This document shows positions 45,465 through 53,559 of a DNA stretch of 64,000 bases, piece after piece. Under the pieces are notes generated by a model that did not search any database, was not told the DNA's origin, and saw only the letters and a list, made by a program, of their open reading frames with translations. The DNA comes from Eunapius fragilis (lineage: Eukaryota; Porifera; Demospongiae; Spongillida; Spongillidae), in the NCBI GenBank assembly GCA_963681505.1, contig OY811971.1, forward strand, positions 13,739,232 through 13,803,231, in the 5' to 3' direction. Position 1 is the stretch's first letter. Each line of letters begins with the position of its first letter. A program made the translations under genes and the position numbers.

Positions 45465-46891
45465 CTCATTGTTCTATTCCCACCTACTACAGCCTCTCCA
45501 TCTGCTATTATTCCTCAATGGATACAACATTTCATCTGAAGCCATAAAAATTCACAGTTAGAAGATAACATCTGATTGGTCATATACACACATCACCCCA
45601 CCCACACATCACACACCCAACCATCATATACCATGACAACACACCTCAGAAAAAAACATTGTAATGATATGGAAATACTAATGCATGTACCCACTTTATC
45701 AGCCATGTTTGCCTGGGCACCCCCCTCCAGCAGAAGTCTTGCAATCTCCACATGTCCTCCCCTTGATGCCCAGATCAGTGGGGTATTTCCATACTGTTAT
45801 GAGAGGATAACATATAAGTGTACCATGAAGTACATGTACATACACTACAAACCCACTCAGTCATCACTGTACACACTCACCACACATGTCTAACAGAACA
45901 AGACTACATGTACATAGCTATGGGAGGTGGGCGGGTACCTCGTGCCCAGTCCACTCTTTTTCCACTGGATACCAATCTACCGGGAAGTGTAAAGAGTGTG
46001 TTTCCTGCTAAAGCTGGCCACGCCCATTAAACTATTTTCCAACAGAACATGACTACATGTATGTGGTTATGGGAGGTGGGCGTGCACCTCGTTCCCAGTC
46101 CATTCTGATTACGACATGTACAAGCCTACATTGATTATTGACTTAGCCAAATTTACCACACCCACATGATTATTATTTACATTAGGCCACACCCAAAGGC
46201 CAGACAATTACTGTAGACCACACCCCACTCATGGGCTACACCCATAGGCACACTTCATTTAACTGTTCAGTAATCCCATACCCTTATCACTGGAGGGTGT
46301 GGCCAAAACGTAATCACTTCCCACACCATCCATATATGTGGTGGTGATACCATATATGGGTAGTGGGTGTTGTAAATACCTTTTTGGCCAGAGTACACCC
46401 TCCAGTGCTGTGGGCATGAAACAGACATGACATGGGATCACATGTCTTACCTCATCAGCAGCATCAACATTTACGCCCTGCTCCAGGAGACCCATCACTT
46501 CTTTAAAGCTTCCACCCAGTGCAGCATCTCTTAGCCTCTTCTCTACTTCCTGTAGGAAACGGAACATGAGGTAGACCGTTTATAGGCCATACCTACCAAA
46601 CAGGTATGCCCTAACATGCGGGCACAAACATATAGCACAGCCTGGACCGTTACTGCGGGGGAGACATCCGGAGCAACTCCACCGCTGTAACGGTACGGTA
46701 TATTGCACGTATCGGCAATCGCTGCACACCAGCTACGGCGTCTGTTACACACTGGCCCCACCCACCTCCGTCCTCAACATAATTTACACACTTGTGCCAT
46801 CAGCTAACTGGCATGGTATAAAATTCATCTCCATTGGTAACATTAAACTCCTTTCCACGTAGCTACTTCGTACCTTCATTTTTGACGCCAT
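19543..46891 (-). CDS. Ankyrin-Roc-COR-Death domain protein (ROCO family) with a tandem ankyrin exon array
   Basis: Exons (minus): 46874-46891 (start, MASKMK), 46451-46549 (ankyrin cap), twelve 99-nt ankyrin exons between 45695 and 32326 (ten intact), 29080-29334, 28940-28987, 20032-21610, 19543-19862. With ten array exons the frame closes at 1102 aa. Exon 29080-29334 holds one ankyrin repeat (DGHTALHRAALYGHLDCVNL), a second partial one and the Roc P-loop LCGNTGAGKTTLAQ. Exon 20032-21610 carries switch motif FDLAGHHEYYSSH (D-x-x-G), the THxD base motif (VIGTHAD) and the COR domain. The last exon encodes a Death domain (KWKSIGWELGFTEDELSSIV … AMLRRWLDWA) and ends at a TAG. No kinase domain is visible, unlike DAPK1 or LRRK2. 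Roc-COR proteins are GTP-regulated dimers and Death domains recruit signalling partners, so a receptor or switch role is inferred. Which array exons are used in mRNA is unknown. Confidence 0.9.
20032..21610 (-). CDS. Large exon: rest of Roc GTPase plus COR domain
   Basis: Acceptor ATACACAG, donor GAG|GTCAGT. It starts PMTGKSTGPVKLLTAGIVPH, then FDLAGHHEYYSSHCAILG and AVIVIGTHADGIADRGKLES. The COR part includes LSQLMTLLRQEEPKVLPTEA, TLSDKGFIVFLESAVGDSWI and LPIASNTGVIPLAVLKQRF. It is intronless over 1579 nt. Confidence 0.9.
21611..22970. other. Intron sequence, nothing recognised
   Basis: Ordinary AT-rich intron DNA of the ROCO gene upstream of the nested transposons. I see no coding segment or clear repeat. 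Confidence 0.5.
23726..24847 (-). pseudogene. hAT-like transposase, C-terminal segment
   Basis: The frame contains LLSHGQASVERGFSINKEV, equivalent to the A-x-x-E-R-x-F-S signature of the hAT dimerisation domain, followed by a Lys/Glu-rich coiled-coil-like tail ending KLQSKLKDLETTPI. The open frame begins where the inverted segment ends. Confidence 0.8.
24838..25213 (+). pseudogene. Inverted internal segment of the hAT-like transposase
   Basis: The plus-strand frame with YWLFKDSPARREDFMRVNAS, then CSHRWVENVPVVERALEVW, is typical of the central region of the same transposase family and supplies what is missing between the two minus-strand segments. The breakpoints carry short inverted similarity (GAAATGGA on the left, TCCATTCTATTTC on the right). 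Confidence 0.75.
25220..25828 (-). pseudogene. hAT-like transposase, central segment
   Basis: The frame contains SAGSYVLLFDESLNNHMQMK (catalytic-core D-E-S-x-N), QLSMDGLNVNWATYELLNTD and GSCGLHVLHNAFRLG (C-x-x-H region). The homology ends at the inversion breakpoint near 25205. Confidence 0.8.
25889..26284 (-). pseudogene. hAT-like transposase, N-terminal zinc finger segment
   Basis: The frame includes KARCRICNKSFDVASMGEAA, then LVSHMKGKKH, a C2H2 BED-like finger spacing (C-x2-C … H-x4-5-H). The rest of the frame has no recognisable domain. Confidence 0.72.
27090..27405 (+). pseudogene. Tyrosine recombinase C terminus
   Basis: Two adjacent frames. One contains ACLDYVSVMGVSPGPLFR. The other contains AGHSFRIGAASAAAAGL, then LGRWSSTAFRGYIRTP and a TAG at 27403. 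The H-x-x-R box and the terminal Tyr nucleophile (Y-I-R-T-P) are intact, but a frameshift or deletion separates the segments. Confidence 0.8.
27801..28000. other. Intron sequence, A/C-rich
   Basis: ACA-rich low-complexity DNA, nothing coding seen. Confidence 0.5.
28040..28310. repeat. Inverted minisatellite (hairpin-forming)
   Basis: The left arm has about six units of ACTGGGTTACACCTCCCATG. The right arm (from about 28187) has the reverse complement, GTGTAACCCAGTGTCATGTG, about five times. The two arms could pair into a long stem. Confidence 0.88.
28560..28730. repeat. Short tandem repeats of CCCCTAGCAACAGACATT type
   Basis: About seven imperfect units of 18-20 bp in the ROCO gene intron. 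Confidence 0.75.
28940..28987 (-). CDS. 48-nt Roc exon
   Basis: Between CTGCTTAG and GATAAG|GTGTGT, phase 0 on both sides. It encodes VIMELCRVMGEAMEDK. It follows GKTTLAQ in the next exon upstream and precedes the PMTG segment, where Roc domains have helix 1 after the P-loop. Confidence 0.75.
29080..29334 (-). CDS. Exon: last ankyrin repeats plus Roc P-loop
   Basis: 255 nt, phase 0-0, between CTGTAG and CAG|GTGAGG. It encodes one full ankyrin repeat, a shorter one (KHQTPLMLARGYGVLTTLQK), a linker and FSKVILCGNTGAGKTTLAQ. Confidence 0.9.
29335..31008. other. Intron with possible transposon remnants
   Basis: Holds a TTAACCCTTTTG sequence at about 29637 reminiscent of a piggyBac-type end, but without a partner. 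Also an imperfect palindrome at 30795-30829 (GTTAAACTGGTTTAAC and GTTAAACCAGTTTAAC) and a poly-G run near 30738. No coding segment is supported. Confidence 0.4.
31009..31494 (+). pseudogene. Broken open frame with an acidic tail (unrecognised)
   Basis: One frame of 162 codons is interrupted by a single TGA at 31219-31221. The first part is basic (…GIGRSRKWWVNFAKVKKTVD), the second acidic (SSEHENDDDDGVDLSGLD … REEVDDVDLEIDEA). It ends GHNH at the point where sequence of the ankyrin-exon repeat unit begins (about 31480). It may be part of a transposon. Function unknown. Confidence 0.4.
32228..32326 (-). CDS. Array ankyrin exon 12
   Basis: 99 nt, GT-AG, phase 0-0. Starts DGDTPLIEASGRGHVEIAR. 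Residues at exon positions 1, 3, 8, 11 and 12 are D, D, E, G and R. Confidence 0.9.
33597..33695 (-). CDS. Array ankyrin exon 11
   Basis: 99 nt, GT-AG, phase 0-0. Starts DGHTPLIKASRERHVKIAR. The usual Gly before H-V is Arg here, the only intact copy with that change. Confidence 0.9.
34590..34688 (-). CDS. Array ankyrin exon 10
   Basis: 99 nt, GT-AG, phase 0-0. Starts NGNTPLILASGEGHVEIAR. It is nearly identical to exon 5, with which it shares a duplicated block. Confidence 0.9.
35955..36052 (-). pseudogene. Array ankyrin exon 9, frameshifted
   Basis: Only 98 nt: one C is missing from the run at CATGTCCCCCCTTG, where other copies have one base more. It starts DGDTPLIEAS, then shifts frame. 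Splice sites look intact. Either a real lesion or a homopolymer assembly error. Confidence 0.8.
37300..37398 (-). CDS. Array ankyrin exon 8
   Basis: 99 nt, GT-AG, phase 0-0. Starts NGNTPLIEASWRGHVKIAR. It has a unique Trp at exon position 11. Confidence 0.9.
38644..38742 (-). CDS. Array ankyrin exon 7
   Basis: 99 nt, GT-AG, phase 0-0. Starts YGDTPLILASMRGHVEIAR. Confidence 0.9.
40014..40112 (-). pseudogene. Array ankyrin exon 6, stop codon and lost donor
   Basis: Reads NGDTPLIKASR, then TGA, then GHVEIAR. The donor is GG instead of GT (plus strand TACCCCCCTCATC where others have TACCCACCTCATC). The stop-generating change also creates AAG|GTGAGG, a good donor inside the exon. Confidence 0.85.
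40997..41095 (-). CDS. Array ankyrin exon 5
   Basis: 99 nt, GT-AG, phase 0-0. Starts NGNTPLILASGEGHVEIAR. It has Ile in A-N-I-A-D-K where most copies have Met. Confidence 0.9.
41979..42077 (-). CDS. Array ankyrin exon 4
   Basis: 99 nt, GT-AG, phase 0-0. Starts VGNTPLHWASLEGHVEIAR. The only copy with the consensus ankyrin His in T-P-L-H. Confidence 0.9.
43343..43441 (-). CDS. Array ankyrin exon 3
   Basis: 99 nt, GT-AG, phase 0-0. Starts NGNTPLIWASMGGHVEIAR. Confidence 0.9.
44729..44827 (-). CDS. Array ankyrin exon 2
   Basis: 99 nt, GT-AG, phase 0-0. Starts YGDTQLIWASMGGHVEIAR. It departs from the array at T-Q-L and at L-L-E-R-G. Confidence 0.9.
45695..45793 (-). CDS. Array ankyrin exon 1
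   Basis: 99 nt, GT-AG, phase 0-0. Starts YGNTPLIWASRGGHVEIAR. First array exon after the N-terminal cap; its intron flanks are the most diverged. Confidence 0.9.
46451..46549 (-). CDS. N-terminal ankyrin cap exon
   Basis: 99 nt, phase 0-0, between CCTACAG and GATGAG|GTAAGA. It encodes EVEKRLRDAALGGSFKEVMG, then LLEQGVNVDAADE. Its sequence differs from the array exons, so it was not part of the recent amplification. Confidence 0.9.
46874..46891 (-). CDS. Start exon of the ROCO gene
   Basis: ATG at 46889-46891, encoding MASKMK, then AAG|GTACGA. It joins in phase 0 to the cap exon. The promoter should lie just above 46891. Confidence 0.7.
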
Positions 46892-49590
46892 TGCACACAC
46901 GTGATGGTACCCTACAAGGAAGGTACCGTACATGCGACTAGTACATGATGATTCAGTGAAATATTGAAATACCTTAGCAACCACCCTTGACAACCGACTA
47001 CCTTAGCACTACACGCTTGAACTTGTCGCCATTGAGTGAATGAAGTTTTTGGCAGCAAAAAATTATCCCGGCATAGATGAAATTTTGCTGGAAGAAATAA
47101 TCCTGTAGGATGACCTTTTGCGCATAGTATGAAGTATGAAGTACATAGCTTAGACACTGAAATCGAGGGTTTAGAAACCTCCGGGCACTGGGCTGTAGCG
47201 TTCCGAGTGGTAGCTAGGGCGCTAATACTACGGGCCCGAGGTTTTCATGGATACCTAGGTTACTGCGTCTAATCAATTTAGACAATATAGCGACGCTTCT
47301 TAGCAGCCTTTGTACAATATAACAATGTAACAGTGCTAGGCCGTCCTTTGTTCTTCCAATGTCAATGAAACCGCATTTGAGATCCGCGGCCCAGTTAGTA
47401 ATATTACCAAGTCACAAGCCTTCGCAGAGTAGCCTCGGTGTGGCTTACTCCACAATGTCCGACATCTTTTGTGATAGAGAGCATGTCGAATTTCACTTCC
47501 AGGAGAAGTTAATCAGTAGGTTCAGGTCTATTCTTCACACTCTGAAGAACAAAATAAAATTAGTGATCACACTGTTAACGACCATACCGTGCGATCGATA
47601 AAATATCGGATCGTCAGATTTTCGTGATACTTCGTAAAACACAAGTTGATACATCACATTGCCGTACGTGTATTGTCCAAGTCCCGTTCTAAGACGTCAG
47701 CTATTCCGATCAAGGTGATGTTGTGCACTAATGTTAGACCATTTTTCGCGTCAAAGATTTCACGGCGGATTTTAAAAATCAGCACATGATTTGACATTAA
47801 CGTCATGTGCTAATGTGCGTTTGATTTGCACTTGATTTTACCGTGAGAATCAATAATTATAATTGATTTTTTTCACTGTGCCATAGCAAGAAAAGCGCGT
47901 CGAATCAATTCTTGATTTTCAATTGATTCGTCACTTACATTCTGGTACATATTGTCAACAGTTTTACCAGGTATGAAAACATTTATTTGTACCCGAATGT
48001 AAGTTACAAATCAATTAAAACTCAAGACGCGTTATTTTTGCTCCGTCCATCTCTCCTCTGACCTGCCTTTAAAACCAATCACTACACTCATTGACTGCCG
48101 CGTAGTTATAGAACGAACTGGGCATCACAGTGTTGACAGTATTCGCTCCTACAAGTACCGGCGTGAGAAATAAAATGCAATACATTAATTCAACACGTGC
48201 TTTAGTGAGTATTATAATGTAAACGCTATAGACCTTATGCACCAAACCATGAACTCATTTATTTACTTTAAATTGGAATAGCATTAACAGTAGTATTCCA
48301 GAAGCATACATTTCAAATGGTTTAGGTTGCTATGCATGTAGCTAATTTATATTGTGTGATAATTAATTGCTTACTAGTATTTGCTACGAACGCGGCGCTG
48401 CTATTCAGTACCTAATTATAAACTGAGGTTAGACTTGCAACCTTCGCTTCGGGAAAGGCCTGTCGAAAAGTATTCCACCGGAATTTCGACATTTTTAGGC
48501 AGTTTCTAATTTCACAAAATGCCATCATTATCCAATTATATACACATCGCATCCTACCGACAATGGTCTGTAAACCACAAAAACTATCGGTATGCAGTAA
48601 TTTACGGTTTATCTCGCGATCAACGAGGTCACATCGTCCTAATATGTCAGAAAAAGACAATCGAAGACACGGCCAGACCTCGTTGTCGTCTTTTGCAATC
48701 CAGAGCGTACGGTTGTAGCACTCGAACATCTTGCGTCTTCTTTACTTCCAATTTGTCTGTCTGACCCTTTCCTCATCTTCCGCCGCTTCCTTGTGCGTGG
48801 GACCAAATTAAACTATCGTGACGGTTAAAAAGATAACCGGCATTTTTAGGTGGAATGTGGTCAGTTTTGCAATATTACGGTCGGTTTGTGTGGCATTTTT
48901 TCGACAGGCCTACTTCGGGATCGACGTGGGGTCTGGGTACAAGACTGCCCCCCCGCCCCCCGCCCCCCTTCCCCCCCCCCCCCCCTCTTCCCTAGCCTCG
49001 AGATAATTTCTAGTATCCACGATACACGATTATGAGGCAATGATCATGATGCAATCGCATTTTCGCTAAGTTTACTAAGATTAAAGACATTGCAGCAACT
49101 AAATGCCAAAATTCATACATTCAGCAGTGGCGTATAGGAACGGTTCAAATAGCGGGGGGGGGGGGGGGGGGGGGGGGGAGGGGAGGCTGAAATTAATTTT
49201 CATCAGTGGGTGCGATAATCGACATGTCTTGCAAAAGATATTTTGAAACGGTATCTGTGAACTGTTTAAAGCAAACTTGTAACCTTATTGCTGGTAGCGC
49301 AAAGCTTTAATACCTTCCGTTGTCTAAAAAGATATTCACACGTACGTATACGCGCGCGCGTGATACGAGTGTAGGTAAATGTACGTGTGAGCACTATTTA
49401 CATCATGATTTTATAAACATCGAATTCGAATGCAGAGTATATAAATCAAGTTTCAAAAGCTGCCATAAACAATCTCTTCGACGATTATTGGCTTGTGGAA
49501 AGTCTTTCGCTACATGCAGTCATTAAGTCGCATCTTTTATGCCATTTAATATATATCATTACATTGTTGAGTATTTCCTGAGTCATGGAC
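46892..49590. other. Intergenic, AT-rich, no gene supported
   Basis: Contains scattered short frames only. A 14-bp inverted repeat AGGCCTGTCGAAAA lies at 48456-48469 and in inverse at 48898-48911, possibly the ends of a decayed element of about 450 bp. C-rich runs lie near 48951-48985 and a poly-G run at about 49155-49180. Confidence 0.5.
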
Positions 49591-49591
49591 C

Positions 49592-49810
49592 TTAGGTGTA
49601 TGTTTTAATCCTTCTTGGAGTAGGAAAGGACCGTTCTGCTGTTGCTGTTGCTATAGGAACTGTAAAATATATTTTTATGAGCTTCACTACCTCTGAAAAC
49701 AGTCCGTGATCACTCTCAGTGACCCCTTCATGATCCAGGAGACGGAGTGTTTTCAAATTAGTTATCTCTTTGAAGTATTTATACTCATCCATTTGGCCAA
49801 AATTAAACAT
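49592..49810 (-). pseudogene. hAT transposase dimerisation-domain fragment
   Basis: The frame ends LIKIYFTVPIATATAERSFP, then TPRRIKTYT. The P-x-A-T-A-T-A-E-R-S-F signature is characteristic of hAT C termini. Only this part remains. Confidence 0.8.
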
Positions 49811-50347
49811 TAACTATAGAGGCTGGCATCCCAACATAGACAACATAGACAACATTATTGTAAAACAAAGCGGGCAGTAATACTGATTACCACTGTGGTG
49901 CCGCAAGCGTTCTTTGTACAATGCACGATGCCAAGTGCTGGCTACGATAGAAAACCAACCTTTGGACTTCTTTTGAAACTATGTTAGGACAGATGGATAA
50001 TCACTTTCTTTGAGTTTCCGCTTTAATTTGTCTTTGTCGCCATGGTCTCGCTTCTTGAATCAGTTATAACCGATCTTAATAAAATTTTATATGGGCACAA
50101 AATGTGAAGGGGCTGAGCCCCCCCCCCCCCCCCCCCTCCCGTCCAAGGTCGGGGGCTATAGCCCCCGCTGCCCCCCCCCCCCCTCCCCTTGCTTCCTACG
50201 TCTGTGAATTCAGTTGTTTTTAATAACCGTATTCATTTCATTGCAGAACAAAAAGTCTACAGTACTAGTGTGTGTGTAATACGTACGTATTACGACCATA
50301 CACGTACACACAAGGCAACCATGTTGCATGTCATTTTGAATCATTAC
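49811..50347. other. Intergenic with poly-C runs
   Basis: Two poly-C runs near 50119-50137 and 50172-50184 enclose GGGGGCTATAGCCCCC, a 16-bp palindrome at 50153-50168. No gene seen. Confidence 0.5.
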
Positions 50348-50493
50348 TTAATGTGGAAAATAAGTATACACACATATGTGATGGTAAACGAGTCCCCAGG
50401 CCCAGGCTACAGCTCCATCTAATAGGTCGCTAGTGGAGATGTGGTCATCTGGATCTCTGATGGCTTCCTCTGTTGCATACGTCTTTGTATATT
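50348..50493 (-). CDS. UBE2H: UBE2H-like terminal exon, distal intact copy
   Basis: Acceptor CTGCCTCAG. In the phase set by exon 54229-54357 it reads EYTKTYATEEAIRDPDDHI, then STSDLLDGAVAWAWGL, and stops near 50348. E-Y-x-x-x-Y-A-T-E-E-A is the conserved sequence after the core of UBE2H. The usual acidic Ser/Glu tail is replaced by a short unrelated one. It is the only complete copy with an intact frame in the window, but it is the farther of two downstream copies. Confidence 0.7.
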
Positions 50494-50804
50494 CTGAGGC
50501 AGACAGATGGGGGAGGCATCCCACGGGGGGAGGGGGGGATGATGAGATATTGGTCAATGATGTCTGTCTAGCAGGTGTGTGTACACAACATCTAAGGAGC
50601 ACAAGTGTTGGGTGGTCAGAGGAGATGACCAAATAGCCATGTAGCCTACTGGACATGTCAAGTCTTTATGGAGGTCACAAGGATCCCTAACTGTGTCACG
50701 TATCCCCTCCTCCTCCCCTCCTACCCCTTACATGAGTTGTTCTGAAGCTTTTTTGATGCCACCATGCCACCCCATTCCTTACCTAATGGTGTACCTCACC
50801 AATA

Positions 50805-50850
50805 GGTAATTGGCCAGTGGGGTTGGGGTAGGTGAGCAGCTGAGGTAGGG
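50805..50850 (-). pseudogene. UBE2H exon fragment leading into the purine array
   Basis: GTGGGGTTGGGGTAGGTGAG, then CAGCTGAGGTAG, matches part of exon 54229-54357 (the [11 protein letters not shown] region), then degenerates into G/A repeats. A second copy lies at about 61365-61410. Confidence 0.75.
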
Positions 50851-50869
50851 AGGGGATGAAGGGGTGAAA

Positions 50870-53530
50870 GGGAGGGGAGGAGGGGAGGGGAGAAGGGGAG
50901 CGGAGGAGGGGAAGCGGAGGGAAGGGGGTGGAGGGGATAGAGAGTAAAGGGGAGGGAGGGGTGAAGGGAAAAAGAGGTGGAGGGGATGGGGAGGGGGTGG
51001 GGGGGAGCGAGCTAGGGAGAGGGGGTGGCGGGGGTAGAGGGAGGGGTGGAGGGGAGGGAGGGGGAGGGGTGGAGGGGAGGGAGGGGGAGGGGTGGAGGGG
51101 AGGGAGGGGGAGGGGTGGAGGGGAGGGAGGGGGAGGGGTGGAGGGGAAGGAGGGGGAGGGGTGGAGGGGAGGGAGGGGTGGAGGGGAGGGAGGGGGAGGG
51201 GTGGAGGGGAGGGAGGGGGAGGGGTGGAGGGGAGGGAGGGGTGGAGGGGAGGGAGGGGGAGGGGTGGAGGGGAGGGAGGGGGAGGGGTGGAGGGGAGGGA
51301 GGGGGAGGGGTGGAGGGGAGGGAGGGGGAGGGGTGGAGGGGAGGGAGGGGGAGGGGTGGAGGGGAGGGAGGGGGAGGGGTGGAGGGGAGGGAGGGGGAGG
51401 GGTGGAGGGGAGGGAGGGGGAGGGGTGGAGGGGAGGGGTGGAGGGGAGGGAGGGGGAGGGGTGGAGGGGAGGGAGGGGTGGAGGGGAGGGAGGGGGAGGG
51501 GTGGAGGGGAGGGAGGGGTGGAGGGGAGGGAGGGGGAGGGGTGGAGGGGAGGGAGGGGGAGGGGTGGAGGGGAGGGAGGGGGAGGGGTGGAGGGGAGGGG
51601 TGGAGGGGAGGGAGGGGGAGGGGTGGAGGGAGGGGGAGGGGTGGAGGGGAGGGAGGGGGAGGGGTGGAGGGGAGGGAGGGGGAGGGGTGGAGGGGAGGGA
51701 GGGGGAGGGGTGGAGGGGAGGGAGGGGGAGGGGTGGAGGGGAGGGAGGGGGGGAGGGGAGGGAGGGGGAGGGGTGGAGGGGAGGGAGGGGGGGAGGGGAG
51801 GGAGGGGGAGGGGTGGAGGGGAGGGAGGGGGAGGGTGGAGGGGAGGGAGGGGGAGGGGTGGAGGGAGGGGGAGGGGTGGAGGGAGGGGGAGGGGTGGAGG
51901 GAGGGGGAGGGGTGGAGGGAGGGGGAGGGGTGGAGGGAGGGGGAGGGGTGGAGGGAGGGGGAGGGGTGGAGGGAGGGGGAGGGGTGGAGGGGAGGGAGGG
52001 AGGGGGAGGGGAGGGAGGGAGGGGGAGGGGAGGGAGGGAGGGGGAGGGGAGGAGAGGGAGGGGGAGGGGAGGGAGGGGGAGGGGAGGGAGGGGGAGGGGT
52101 GGAGGGGAGGGAGGGGGAGGGAGGGAGGGGGAGGGGAGGGAGGGGGAGGGGAGGGAGGGGGGTGGAGGCAGGAGTGGAGGGAGGGGGGTGAAGGGGAGGG
52201 AGGGGGAGGGGGAGGGGAGGGAGGGGGGTGAGGGGGAGGGAGGGGGAGGGGAGGGAGGGGGGTGAGGGGGAGGGAGGGGGAGGGGAGGGAGGGGGAGGGG
52301 AGGGAGGGGGAGGGGGAGGGGAGGGAGGGGGAGGGGAGGGAGGGGGAGGGGAGGGAGGGGGAGGGGAGGGAGGGGGAGGGGAGGGAGGGGGTGGAATGGA
52401 GGGAGGGGGAGCGGGTAGGGGGTGGAGGGAGGGGGTGGAAGGGAGGGAGGGTGGAGGGAGGGAGGGGGTGGGAGTTGGAGGGGAGGGAGGGGGTGGAGGG
52501 GATGGAGGGGGAGGGGTGGAGGGGGAGGGTGGAGGGGGAGGGGTGGAGGGGAGGGAGGGGGAGGGGTGGAGGGGAGGGAGGGGGAGGGGTGGAGGGGAGG
52601 GGTGGAGGGGAGGGAGGGGGAGGGGTGGAGGGGAGGGAGGGGGAGGGGTCGGAGGGAGGGGGAGGGGTGGAGGGGAGGGAGGGGGGAGGGGAGGGAGGGG
52701 TGGAGGGGAGGGAGGGGGAGGGGTGGAGGGAGGGGGAGGGGTGGAGGGAGGGGGAGGGGTGGAGGGAGGGGAGGGGTGGAGGGAGGGGGAGGGGTGGAGG
52801 GAGGGGGAGGGGTGGAGGGGAGGGAGGGAGGGGGAGGGGAGGGAGGGGGAGGGGTGGAGGGGAGGGAGGGGGAGGGGAGGGAGGGGGAGGGGTGGAGGGA
52901 GGGGGGAGGGGAGGGAGGGGGAGGGGTGGAGGGGAGGGAGGGGGAGGGGAGGGAGGGGAGGGAGGGAGGGGGAGGGGAGGGAGGGGGAGGAGGGAGGGGG
53001 AGGGGAGGGAGGGGAGGGGAGGAGGGGGTGGAGGCAGGAGTGGAGGGAGGGGGGTGAAGGGGAGGGAGGGGGAGGGGGAGGGAGGGAGGGGGGTGAGGGG
53101 AGGGAGGGGGAGGGGAGGGAGGGGGAGGGGAGGGAGGGGAGGGAGGGGAGGGGAGGGGGAGGGGAGGGAGGGGGAGGGAGGGAGGGGGTGGAATGGAGGG
53201 AGGGGGGAGCGGGTAGGGGGTGGAGGGAGGGGGTGGAAGGGAGGGTGGAGGGAGGAGGGGGTGGAGGGGAGGGTGGGAGTTGGAGGGGAGGGAGGGGGTG
53301 GAGGGGATGGAGGGGGAGGGGTGGAGGGGATGGAGGAGGGTAGAGGGGATGGAGGGGGATTAAGGGGGTTGGGGGGAGGGAGGGGGTGGGGAGGGAAAGG
53401 AGGGAGGATTGTAGGATGAAGAGGAGGGGGAGATGAAGGGGAGGAGGAAGAGGAGGGGAGGAGGAAGAAGAGGGATATGAGGGGGAGGAGGGGTGGAGGA
53501 AGGAGGGGAGGAGGAAGAGGAGCTTCCTAC
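50870..53530. repeat. Purine-rich G-tract array 1 (about 2.6 kb)
   Basis: Nested units built from GGAGGGGAGGGAGGGGGAGG and GGTGGA. One strand is almost pure purine with continuous runs of three to six Gs, so it is likely to form G-quadruplex or triplex structures. Apparent frames ([10 protein letters not shown] type) are artefacts. Confidence 0.93.
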
Positions 53531-53559
53531 GCCTATGTTACATTCCGAATCGTTTTACT

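Larger units (their letters stand above)
31480..46060. repeat. Tandem array of 1.0-1.4 kb units, each carrying one ankyrin exon
   Basis: Successive exon starts are 1369, 993, 1365, 1345, 1344, 1370, 983, 982, 1364, 1386 and 966 bp apart, giving two unit classes. Long units (about 1.35 kb) contain CATAACCACTAGCCAGCCAT, a poly-G run and CAGCGCTTTACGGGG. Short units (about 0.98 kb) contain GAACATGACTACAGTCTGAC with AACGAGG. All units carry a variable (CA)n tract and nearly identical intron flanks. Confidence 0.95.

Noticed and set aside
48412-48764. Open frames of 81-105 codons on opposite strands
   Set aside because: No homology, no convincing splice context, and each is a shadow of the other.
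50928-53419. Gly/Glu/Arg-rich open frames in the purine array (also 61489-63802)
   Set aside because: Purine-only sequence cannot contain most stop codons; there are no splice sites or codon variety.
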